Part shown: positions 42,609 to 51,700 of the stretch, one piece after another | How the letters are laid out: each line of letters starts with the position of its first letter | Position numbering within the stretch: position 1 is the stretch's first letter | From: M3007 sp964646615 | GTDB taxonomy: Bacteria; Bacteroidota; Bacteroidia; Chitinophagales; Saprospiraceae | DNA: 64,000 nt | Reading direction: 5' to 3' | Assembly: GCA_964646615.1 (NCBI GenBank) | Contig: CAZYEV010000099.1 | Coordinates: forward strand, 1 to 64,000 | Position numbers and translations under genes: made by a program | Notes under the pieces: generated by a model | Seen by the model: the letters and a program-made list of their open reading frames with translations, nothing else | What the model was told of the DNA's origin: nothing | Databases searched by the model: none

Positions 42609-43916
42609 ATGCAAGTATTCAAATTTGGCGGCGCCAGCCTCAAAGACGCTGCGGGCGTGCGCAATGTCGCCAGCATTCTGCAGCGCCACCGCGACAAATC
42701 GCTCGTCATCGTCGTATCGGCCATGGGCAAGACGACCAATGCCTTAGAGGCCGTCGTAGCCGCCCATTACAAGCAGAACGGCCAGGCACAGGCCCTGCTC
42801 GACGCCGTCAAGGAGCAGCACTATGCCCTCATGCGCGAGCTCTTCCCGCCGGAACACGAGGTCTTTACCGCCGTCAACGACACCTTCGTCGAGGCCGAAT
42901 GGATGCTCGAAGAACCGCCCCACGAAAACTACGACTACACCTACGACCAGATTGTGTGCGTGGGCGAACTGGTCTCCTCGCGCATCGTGTCGGCCTACCT
43001 CAATGATATCGGCCTGCCCACGCAGTGGCTCGACGCACGCGACGTCATCATCACCGACAATACCTACCGCGAAGGCTGGGTACTGTGGGACAAAACCAAA
43101 CCCAATGCTCTGCGCATCGTGCCGCCCATGCTCGAGAAAGGCGGCTTCGTCCTGACCCAGGGCTTCATCGCTTCCTCTACTGAAAATTTCACCACCACCC
43201 TGGGCCGCGAAGGCTCCGACTATTCGGCAGCCATCTTCTCCTTCTGCCTCGACGCCGAAAGCATGACCATCTGGAAAGACGTGCCCGGCGTGCTCAACGC
43301 CGACCCACGCCTGTTTGAAAACACGGTCAAATTAGACCGCCTCTCTTACCGCGAGGCCATTGAAATGACCTACTACGGAGCCCAGGTTATTCACCCCAAA
43401 ACCATCAAACCCTTGCAGAACAAGAGCATACCGCTGTACGTCAAGTCCTTCCTGGCCCCCGAAGCACCCGGCACCGAAATCAGCAGCGACGTGGACGAAA
43501 CTTACCCGCCGATTGTGGTGGTGGAGAAAAACCAGACGCTGCTGCACATTATCACCAACGACTACTCTTTCGTGGCCGAGCAGCACATCGCCCGCCTGTT
43601 TGCCGAACTTTCGGAACTGCGCATCTTCGTCAATGTGATGCAAAACACGGCCATCAGCTTCACCATTTGCGTGCCCAACATCCCCGACCGCATCGAAAAG
43701 TTCATCCAGCGCATCGCCGACGAGTTCTACGTCAAGCGCCAGGATGGGCTGGAACTCATCACCGTGCGCCACTACAACGAAGAGACCATCGCCAACCTGA
43801 AAAAGGGCATGATCGTGCTCTTTGAGGAACGCCTGCGCAACACGCTGCAAATGGTGGTCAAAAACGTGCCGCCCGTAGAGCGCAGAGAGGTGGAACTGGC
43901 ACGTGCGAAAGGCTAA
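42609..43916 (+). CDS. lysC: Aspartate kinase (monofunctional, with ACT domains)
   Basis: This enzyme phosphorylates aspartate, the entry to lysine, threonine and methionine synthesis. It has the kinase N-terminus MQVFKFGGASLKDA, the nucleotide-binding TTLGREGSDYSAA segment near residues 197-209, and the C-terminal ACT region (from about 310) that senses end products. It has 435 aa. It is not fused to homoserine dehydrogenase. The start at 42609 fits the family N-terminus; the longer frame from 42513 is rejected because it runs through the promoter element. Confidence 0.95.
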   Translation: MQVFKFGGASLKDAAGVRNVASILQRHRDKSLVIVVSAMGKTTNALEAVVAAHYKQNGQAQALLDAVKEQHYALMRELFPPEHEVFTAVNDTFVEAEWMLEEPPHENYDYTYDQIVCVGELVSSRIVSAYLNDIGLPTQWLDARDVIITDNTYREGWVLWDKTKPNALRIVPPMLEKGGFVLTQGFIASSTENFTTTLGREGSDYSAAIFSFCLDAESMTIWKDVPGVLNADPRLFENTVKLDRLSYREAIEMTYYGAQVIHPKTIKPLQNKSIPLYVKSFLAPEAPGTEISSDVDETYPPIVVVEKNQTLLHIITNDYSFVAEQHIARLFAELSELRIFVNVMQNTAISFTICVPNIPDRIEKFIQRIADEFYVKRQDGLELITVRHYNEETIANLKKGMIVLFEERLRNTLQMVVKNVPPVERREVELARAKG

Positions 43917-44079
43917 ACAGGCCCTCCCCTACCCTATTGCTCCGTAACGAAGCGTCGAGTTCTTGCGCAGTGTTCGTCGGAAGAATGCGCGGTCTCGTCG
44001 CCGGGCTGCAACCTGCCTATCCCCAGGCGGTCGTTAGCGCTTGTCTTTTGACAACGATAACGAACCGTTCTACCCTATT

Positions 44080-46506
44080 ATGAGAGCAAAACTGCTTTTG
44101 GCCTCGGGCCTATTCCTCTTCTGCCTTCCGGTGTTACACACCCAAACGATTACCGGCCAGCTTTCCCTGCCCGATGGCGCCCCTGCCGAATATGCCACCG
44201 TTACGCTGCACCATGCAGCAGACTCTTCGCGCTTAACAGGCACTTACACCGACGAAGCGGGCAACTTCACCCTGACCAACCTTTCTGCAGGCCGATACTT
44301 TGTGCGGGCCGCTGCCATAGGGGCCGGCCAGACGACATTTCCCGCCTTCGACTACGCCGGCGACTCGCTAAACCTGGGCCGCCTGCGCATGGGCGAACCA
44401 ACAACCACGTTGGGCGAGGTAACGGTTACGGCACGCCGACCATTCATTGAAGTACAGGCCGACAAGACGGTGCTCAACGTAGAAAACTCGCCTAATTCCA
44501 CCGGCCTCAACGCCCTGGATCTGTTGCGCAAAGCCCCCGGAGTAACCGTGGACAACAACGACAACGTCAGCATCAAAGGCAAAAACGGCGTCCGCGTGTT
44601 CATTGACGGCAGAGAGGTTCGCTTAGACGCACGCAACCTGGCTACCCAGCTCAAAAACATGCAGGCAGCCGACATCGCCACCATTGACATTGTCAGTAAC
44701 CCTTCTGCTCGCTATGATGCCGCCGGCAGCGCCGGTATCATTCACATCCGCCTGCGGCGAAGCAAAGCGCAGGGCATAAACGGAAGCCTCGGCCTGGAAG
44801 GAATCCAGGGCGTAACGCCTAAAGGAGGCCTGAATGCTCAGCTGAATTACCGAAAGGATCAGATCTCCACCTTTGCAGCCTACAACAATCATTTCGGACG
44901 CTGGCACAATAGCCAGCTCTTTGACCGCGAACAGAATGGCCTGACCTTCCGACAAAGCGCCGACTCCTATTTTCAAAGCCGCTGGAACAGCGCACGGCTC
45001 GGCGCCGACTGGACCTTCTCACCCAAACACACCGCCGGCATCGCCCTCAATGGTGAATTTAATCCGGGCACCTGGGTCAGCTACAGCCGCACAGCCATTG
45101 GCCACAGCGAAGAACCGAGCTCCACTGACTCACTCCTATTGGCCCAAAATATCACCTCCGACCGACGCATACACGGCGGTGCAAACCTTCATTACCAATA
45201 CACCGACACCACCGGACGCGCCCTGTACGTAGATGTGGATCAAAGCCTCTACCGACTGCAAAACAATAGCCGGCAGCCCAACCAGTACTTCCTGCCTGAC
45301 GAGCAAACGCTCCTCCAGGAACGCAACTACCGCACCTGGATGCCTACGCGCATTGACATCACCACGGCTAAGGCCGACTACGAGCAGCGTCTGTGGGGCG
45401 GCGCCTTCAGCGCCGGCGTCAAGTTTGCCGATGTACGCACCGATAATACGTTCGACTTTTTTCGCGTAAAAAACGGCCAGGAAAGCCTGGACTCCCTGCT
45501 CAGCAATCGCTTCCTCTACCGCGAACAAACGGCAGCAGCCTACCTCAACTACCAACACCAATGGGGCAAACTTCATGCTCAGGCAGGGCTGCGATTAGAA
45601 CACACCGAATACACCGGAGACCTCATCGCATTCACCAACCAAAACGGCAGCACAGTGGCCAACCGCTATACTGAACTATTCCCCAGCGCAGCGCTCACGT
45701 ATGCCTTCTCCGAAAAATTGGGCCTCAATGCCACTTACAGCCGCCGTATTGACCGGCCCAGCTATCAGGACCTCAACCCCTTCGAGTTCAAACTGGACGA
45801 ACTGACCTACATGAAAGGTAACCCGCGCCTGCGCCCGCAATTCACCAACAGCTGGGAACTCAAGCCCACGTACAAAGGCCAGCCATTCCTGACGCTGGGC
45901 TACAGCCACACCAAAGACATGTTCACACAGGTCATTGACACGACTCAGGTGCGCGCCACTTTCTTGACGAATGAAAACATCGCCGACCAGCGCAACTATT
46001 CGCTGGCGCTCCAGGTGCCCACGCCCATCGCCCGCTGGTGGGAAGGCTTCATCAGCCTGACGGGCTACCACACCGACTTTTCGGCGCGCTTCCGCGAGGG
46101 CTTTGTGGCCGAACAGCGTTTCTCGGCATTCAACCTCTACGGCGAGCAAACCTTCCGCCTCCCCAAAGGCTTTGCTGTCCAGCTGTCGGGCTGGTACAAC
46201 TCGCGCGCCTTCTGGGGGACGCTGCGCAGCGACCCACAGGGCGCCTTAGACCTGAGCCTTCAGAAAAAATGCTGGAACGACCGCGGGCAAATACGCCTGC
46301 GCGTAGGCGATATCCTGCGAACCGCCGCCTGGGGTGGCGATAATCTCTTCACCCCTGGTCTGCGCATGCGCGCCCAGGGAACGTGGGAAAGTCAGACCAT
46401 CACGCTCAACTTCTCCTGGCGCTTCGGGCAGGCCGACACCACTAAACCCAACCGACGCCCCTCCGGTTCGCAAGAGGAAAATCAGCGCGTAAAATCGCGT
46501 AACTAA
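44080..46506 (+). CDS. TonB-dependent-receptor-like outer-membrane protein with carboxypeptidase-regulatory domain
   Basis: This outer-membrane protein of 808 aa has a signal peptide (MRAKLLLASGLFLFCLPVLHTQ), an N-terminal carboxypeptidase-regulatory-like domain of about 80 residues (ITGQLSLPDGAPAEYATVTL), a plug domain (about 115-225, with NSPNSTGLNALDLLRKAPGV and the VFIDGREVRL turn), and a large barrel of the OMP_b-brl_3 type ending in LNFSWRFGQADTT. It lacks a SusD partner nearby. The substrate is unknown. The frame extends upstream to 44041, but the ATG at 44080 directly precedes the signal peptide. Confidence 0.92.
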   Translation: MRAKLLLASGLFLFCLPVLHTQTITGQLSLPDGAPAEYATVTLHHAADSSRLTGTYTDEAGNFTLTNLSAGRYFVRAAAIGAGQTTFPAFDYAGDSLNLGRLRMGEPTTTLGEVTVTARRPFIEVQADKTVLNVENSPNSTGLNALDLLRKAPGVTVDNNDNVSIKGKNGVRVFIDGREVRLDARNLATQLKNMQAADIATIDIVSNPSARYDAAGSAGIIHIRLRRSKAQGINGSLGLEGIQGVTPKGGLNAQLNYRKDQISTFAAYNNHFGRWHNSQLFDREQNGLTFRQSADSYFQSRWNSARLGADWTFSPKHTAGIALNGEFNPGTWVSYSRTAIGHSEEPSSTDSLLLAQNITSDRRIHGGANLHYQYTDTTGRALYVDVDQSLYRLQNNSRQPNQYFLPDEQTLLQERNYRTWMPTRIDITTAKADYEQRLWGGAFSAGVKFADVRTDNTFDFFRVKNGQESLDSLLSNRFLYREQTAAAYLNYQHQWGKLHAQAGLRLEHTEYTGDLIAFTNQNGSTVANRYTELFPSAALTYAFSEKLGLNATYSRRIDRPSYQDLNPFEFKLDELTYMKGNPRLRPQFTNSWELKPTYKGQPFLTLGYSHTKDMFTQVIDTTQVRATFLTNENIADQRNYSLALQVPTPIARWWEGFISLTGYHTDFSARFREGFVAEQRFSAFNLYGEQTFRLPKGFAVQLSGWYNSRAFWGTLRSDPQGALDLSLQKKCWNDRGQIRLRVGDILRTAAWGGDNLFTPGLRMRAQGTWESQTITLNFSWRFGQADTTKPNRRPSGSQEENQRVKSRN

Positions 46507-46560
46507 AGTAACGCTTCCTACTCAGAAGGTCCGGGCGTTGCCCTCAACGCCTGCACACGG

Positions 46561-46586
46561 GCCGCTTTTCCAACGGGAAAGGCGGC
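46561..46586. terminator. Hairpin in the convergent gap after the TonB-type gene
   Basis: GCCGCTTTTCC pairs with GGAAAGGCGGC, 11 bp with one G-T pair, around a short loop. No T run follows on either strand, so it is only a possible terminator. Confidence 0.4.
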
Positions 46587-46610
46587 TCTGTGACCTTTGT
46601 GTTGCGTCTC

Positions 46611-47273
46611 TTACACGTTCAGGTAAGTCATCAGCGACTCGTAACGCTCGCGCAAAGCGTCGGTGTAGTCCGACTCCGTAAACGAATACTTCACCTGATA
46701 GTCGTAGCGATTAAGCGCAGCCAGTACGCGCCCGAGGTCCTGGGCATTCAGTTTGAGCGTAACTTCGACGAGCTCACTACCCGGCGGAGAGGTTACAAAC
46801 GCCGCCAGGATTTTGGCATTCTCCTCTTCAATCACGCGCGACAGCAGCGCCAGCGAGTAATCGCGTCGGTGCATTTCCAGCACCAGTACACTGCCCGGCT
46901 CCGCCAGCGAAGCCGTATGGGCAAAAAAGCGAAGCAGGTCGCCTAAGGTAATGAGGCCCAGATAGTTGTTGTCATCGTCCACCACCGGTATTACCGTCAG
47001 GCGGTTTTCGCTCATGGTGCGCATGACGTCGAACACGTGGTCGGTGTGGCGCACGAAGAAACGGCGCATGAGGGAAAACTCGTACTGCCCAATCGGCTCG
47101 TAGAGTTTGTGGTTGAAGATGTCTTCTTCCGACAGGATACCCACTAAGCGCCCCTCCTGTACGACGGGCAGATGGCGCACGTGGTGGTCGTTCAGGGCGT
47201 GAAAAGCATCCTTGCCGGTTTGTTCCACAGTCAGCGGCGGGATCTCTTGCGCCATGAGCATCTGGGCTGTCAT
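46611..47273 (-). CDS. CBS-domain-pair protein, AcuB-like
   Basis: This cytoplasmic sensor-type protein has 220 aa. Two CBS domains fill about residues 1-135 (for example LPVVQEGRLVGILSEEDIF and IPVVDDDNNYLGLITLGDLL), followed by an ACT-like region to the end (SLALLSRVIEEENAKILAAF ... VEVTLKLN). CBS pairs bind adenosine nucleotides. The arrangement resembles AcuB of acetoin metabolism, but no acetoin genes are present. It is a single gene, convergent with the TonB-type gene. Confidence 0.9.
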   Translation of the reverse strand: MTAQMLMAQEIPPLTVEQTGKDAFHALNDHHVRHLPVVQEGRLVGILSEEDIFNHKLYEPIGQYEFSLMRRFFVRHTDHVFDVMRTMSENRLTVIPVVDDDNNYLGLITLGDLLRFFAHTASLAEPGSVLVLEMHRRDYSLALLSRVIEEENAKILAAFVTSPPGSELVEVTLKLNAQDLGRVLAALNRYDYQVKYSFTESDYTDALRERYESLMTYLNV

Positions 47274-47589
47274 ATCGAATGGGTCTTTTTCCGAGATATT
47301 GGGCGATGGCTGCTGAGCGGTAACCTTCTGCCTCAGCCGAACCGTCGGCCACTAAACAGCGAAGCGCTGCGTTTGGATGTAAAGACGCTCCGCCGGCTTT
47401 TACGGCACAAATATTGGCTTAAAAAATGTCATCGGAAGTAAAAAAAAAATGAGCATTCACCGGACATACCCGACAGGGCATGCCGAAAAACGGGTTAGGC
47501 AAGCAGATGCTGCCCGGCCCCCGATGTAGCCCGTGAGGCGGCATCTCTTACCAGGAGGATCGCTTCCGTGCTTTTGCCCAATCGAAGCC
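47274..47589. other. 316-base intergenic region, nothing identified
   Basis: Lies between the CBS-protein start and the SprF-like stop, both on the minus strand. It contains an A-rich tract (47440-47450) but no convincing ORF, promoter consensus or hairpin with T run. Confidence 0.6.
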
Positions 47590-48735
47590 TTACAGCCCGG
47601 GTCCGCGGCACGAAATGCAGCGATCGGCCCGCCCGAAGCTGTACGCCAGCGCTACCTCCAGCCCGCCCGAAAAGCGCGGTCGCACGGTTTGCAACGGCGC
47701 TTCGTAAGCCAGCATCAGGCTGAAGTGGTCATTGCCCACCTGCACCGTTGGTACCACCGTATTGGCAGCCAGCGCTGCCCTGTAACGCCCGCCCCAACGC
47801 ATATAGCCTCCGGCGCTCAGCTGTGTACGCGCGCCGCTGGCCGAAAAGCGCCACTGATAAAAAGCGCCTGTCATGGCCTGCCACTGGGCGCTGTTGCCAC
47901 CGCCGAACGATTGACGCCGCCACAGGCCGCGCAACAGCCAGGCCCGTTGCCGCCCCAATGATAGGCTGCCGTGCGCCAGCCAGCTGATGCCCACCCGATT
48001 GGCGTCGTCGCCCAAAAACGAATACGACGGCTGGTTGAGGTGATGAAAAGCAACACCCGCCGAAAAGCCTTTGGCATTGTTGTACACCTCCAGCCCGCTG
48101 CCCATGTCGGCCTTCAAAGCCGCCACACGCTCGAAGTCTTCGCCGTTGGACGCCAGGGGGTTGAACGCACCATTCTGATACTGAGCGTCGAATTTCAACG
48201 CCTGCGGCGATACCCGATAGGCCAATCCGCCCAAGTAAGCCCCTGCACTGGCGAACGTTTCGCGCCCCAAATGCAGGTGAAAAGCCCCAGCCAATCGCCC
48301 GGCCGTGTTGCTCAGGCCGCCCAGCGGACTGCCGTCGTGTTGTAACCCCAGGCCCAGGGCGAAAAAGTTTTTGTGCTGGCCCGGCAGGCAAAAACGCACA
48401 TCCGCCGCCACCGCCGCGCCTGTGTAGGCATTCGGGTGAGCAGGGTTGTCCCACTGCCCTCGATAAAGGGCTGCCACCTGCGTGCGATAAAGCGACTGGT
48501 GCCCCACCGCCGCCGGATTGACCGTTTGAGGCAAAAACAGCGCATGGGCAAACTGAAAATCCTGCGCCACCGCCGAACTGACCGCCAGAGCCAGCCCTGC
48601 CAACAAAAGCCATAACCCCTTGTGAGGCGTCGTCTTCGCAGCACGAAAAGGCAACGTCTCGGCAGAACACGCCCCCGCTCTCTGCCAGCGTTGTTGGTCT
48701 GCACACGGACTGGCAAAACACTGGATTTTTTGCAT
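47590..48735 (-). CDS. PorP/SprF-family type IX secretion partner protein
   Basis: This outer-membrane barrel protein of 381 aa belongs to the family that helps specific T9SS type B cargo reach the surface. Visible marks are the NPAAVG motif (residues 71-76), the YRGQWD segment, and the end SGGLEVALAYSFGRADRCISC. A hydrophobic signal segment lies at about 40-58, after a long hydrophilic lead, so the true start may be downstream of 48735. It follows the giant PKD adhesin gene by 21 bases on the same strand, the usual cargo-then-SprF order. It probably serves that adhesin. Confidence 0.9.
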   Translation of the reverse strand: MQKIQCFASPCADQQRWQRAGACSAETLPFRAAKTTPHKGLWLLLAGLALAVSSAVAQDFQFAHALFLPQTVNPAAVGHQSLYRTQVAALYRGQWDNPAHPNAYTGAAVAADVRFCLPGQHKNFFALGLGLQHDGSPLGGLSNTAGRLAGAFHLHLGRETFASAGAYLGGLAYRVSPQALKFDAQYQNGAFNPLASNGEDFERVAALKADMGSGLEVYNNAKGFSAGVAFHHLNQPSYSFLGDDANRVGISWLAHGSLSLGRQRAWLLRGLWRRQSFGGGNSAQWQAMTGAFYQWRFSASGARTQLSAGGYMRWGGRYRAALAANTVVPTVQVGNDHFSLMLAYEAPLQTVRPRFSGGLEVALAYSFGRADRCISCRGPGL

Positions 48736-48756
48736 AGCTGACTGGTTTTGTTTTGG

Positions 48757-51700
48757 TTAGCGTAATAGGTGAACCGTTCCCGCAAGTGCCCGCACCACAC
48801 CGTCCACGTAGCGTAGTTCGAGAACGTATCGGTATGCCCCCATTTCGGCTTTGCTGCCTCGGAACGTACCATCCCAGCCCCAGAGCGGGTTTTCAGGCGC
48901 TGCTTCGTAGCCATTGGGCAACTCCAGCGCATCGAAGACCTTTTCGTCGTACTTGTCAAAAATCTGGAAGCGGTTGAAGCCCTCGATAGCCGGGTTGCTG
49001 TTGCGCACGTAGAAGATGTCGTTAATGCCGTCGCCATTGGGCGTGAAGGCATTTGGGATAAAGAGACCCTCGTCGCGGTCAATGCGGACGTTTATGCGAG
49101 CAGTATCGGTTTTGGTACAGCCGACTACGTTGGTAGCCGTTACGACGTAAACAGCGGTCTGCCAGGGTGCCGCCACGGGATTGGGCACGTCAGAGCGGTC
49201 TAACCGCGCCGAAGGCGACCACTGGAAGGTTACGCCCGTCTGGTTGACGCGCGCCTGCAGCTGCACGCGCTCACCCAGGCGAATGTCGAAGAAGTCCTCA
49301 TCCAACCACAGTTGTAGCTCGTTGGGCGGCAACAGGAAAATGAGGGTGTCGCGGCGACAATTTTCCGGCGTAGTGATGCTGATGGTGTAGTAGCCTGACG
49401 GCAGTTTCGGGTGGAAGCTGCCGTTTTTCTCGTATTTATCAGGCCCCGACACCAGTACGTAGTTGGTCTCAGGCGCCAGCACGGTCAGGTGAGTGCCTTC
49501 GGCCAGCGTACATTGCGGGTCGAGGGTGAAAGCGATGTCGGGCGTCTGGAAGACCACGACCGTCTGGTCAGTGGTGTCGTAGCAAATGCCTTCGTTGGAA
49601 GCGATAAGCCGAACCGCGTAGCGTCCACCCTGTGCGTAGGTGTACTGGAAGGCATTATCGGTTTGAGTAGCACCATCGCCCAGGTGCCAGGTCAGGCCCG
49701 TAGCGCCGGTAGTCTGGCTCTGGAAGGCCACTACAGCCGGAGAGCAGGGCCGTTGGATGGTGTAAATAAACTGCGCTTTGGGGCGCGTGCGCACGTACAC
49801 GAGCACCGTATCGGTATCGCGGCAGCCTTCGGGCGAAATAACGGTGAGCGCAGCGGCAAACAGCCCGGCCGTCTTATATGTGTGCGTAGCCTGACAGCCG
49901 TTGGCGGTATTCCCGTCGCCAAACCGCCAGGTACAGACCGAACCGGGTATGGTGCTACTACCCGAAAAGACAGCCGGCGCACCCACACACAGCGAGTCAT
50001 CGCCGACGGCAGTAGCAGTGGGCGGTGTCAAGACGTTGAGCGTGCTCGACCACGCTGTACGGCAGCCCCTGTCAGAGATGGCCATAGCTGTAATGGGATA
50101 CACCCCGGGTGTGAAGTAGGCGCGTTTAGCGGTTTTGAGCGCGGTAGAGTCGCCATCGCCGAAAGCAAGCCAGAAGCCCGGTGCGTTCGTCTGGGCCGAA
50201 AAGGTTACCGTATCGCCCGGGCAGCGCGCCGACTCATGAACGACGGCTAACGTGGGCAAGGGATGTACCCGTATGCGTTGCACCACACTGTCGTAGCCAC
50301 AGCCATAGGCATAGAGCGTAACATCGTAAAGGCCGGGCTGCGAGAATACCACCCACGCTGTGTCGCCCAGGAAGGTGTTGCCATCGGACGTCGCCCAGCG
50401 CACCGGGGCACCCGGCGTTGAGATATTGGACAGGCGCACCGAGTCTCCCACACACAGGCGCGTTGTGTCGGGCAAGCCCATGAGAGCGTAAACGTCGGTC
50501 GGATGTACCACCACGTCCTGATAAGCAGTATCGCTGCCGCATTCGTTAACACTGACCAACCACAGGCGCACCGTATCGGGCAGTGAGTCGGTGAAAAACT
50601 GAAACTCCGTAGGTTTATCGCGGCCCGCCGTTGCCACCTGCCCTTTTGAAGTGAACAATGTGTTGTTCACCGGATTGCCCGTACTCAACACGCTGGCTTT
50701 CAGCACTCCACCCGAACAGGGCTGCTCGTAGGTAATGCCCAAAGCCGCACGCGGCTGCGGGCGCACACGTACCGGTTCTACGCGCACCAACGAGTCGCAG
50801 GCATTGCGCACCGTCAGACGCACGTAATAAATGGTGTCCTCGATGCCCTGCTGAAATGCTATCGGCCCGGGCTGGAAGCCGGTGTGCGTCTGCCCGTTGC
50901 CAAAGTCCCATTCGTATGTGGCACTTTCGGCTACACTTCGATTTTCAAAAGCCACCGTCAGCGGCGCACACCCTGAGTCGGGCTTTGCCAAAAATCGAAT
51001 ACTGTCGGCGGCCATGGGCCGCAGGATGTGCACCGAGGTCGTTGCCTGGGCTGAGCAGAGGACACCCCCGCTGATGGGGTTGACGGTGTAGGCCGTCAGC
51101 TGAATGGCGTACGTGCCCGGCTTCTGGTACGTGTGCGAAAGGTTAGAGGTAGCCGCCCCCTCGCCCCAGTTCACCTCGAATTGCACTCCGCTACCTGCGC
51201 TTGGGGTTAGCGTTACTGCATAGCCGACACAAGTGGTATCGTGGCTGGCAGAAAAGGCAGCGGTCGGCGGGGCGCTGACCACCAGCGTCATTTCGTCGTC
51301 GTTGCAGGCGTCGGGCAGGGTGGGTACCGTATAGATATAGGTATAGGGCGAGTCAAGGGTCAGCTGCTTCAAATCCACCACGTTGCCGTTGAGGGCAAAG
51401 CCCGAAAACATTCCTCCTGTTGGCCCAAAGCCGGTGAGCGTCAGTGTGCCTTGTGTGATGCAGGCGTACCGGTCTGGCCCCGCCGTAACGCCATTGCTCG
51501 GCTCCACCCGCACCTGCACACTATCGGCCCGGCGGCACTGATCGAAACCGCGCTCAAAGATGAGCAGGTACGTGCCCGCCTGCACGGGGTTGAAGACCCA
51601 CTCGCCTTGCAGTGTCTGCTCGATGTGCTGGCCTACCCATTTCCCTATATTGTCGCTGGCTTTCAGAGGTATCAGCGCCGTGCCGGAGCACACCACTGTG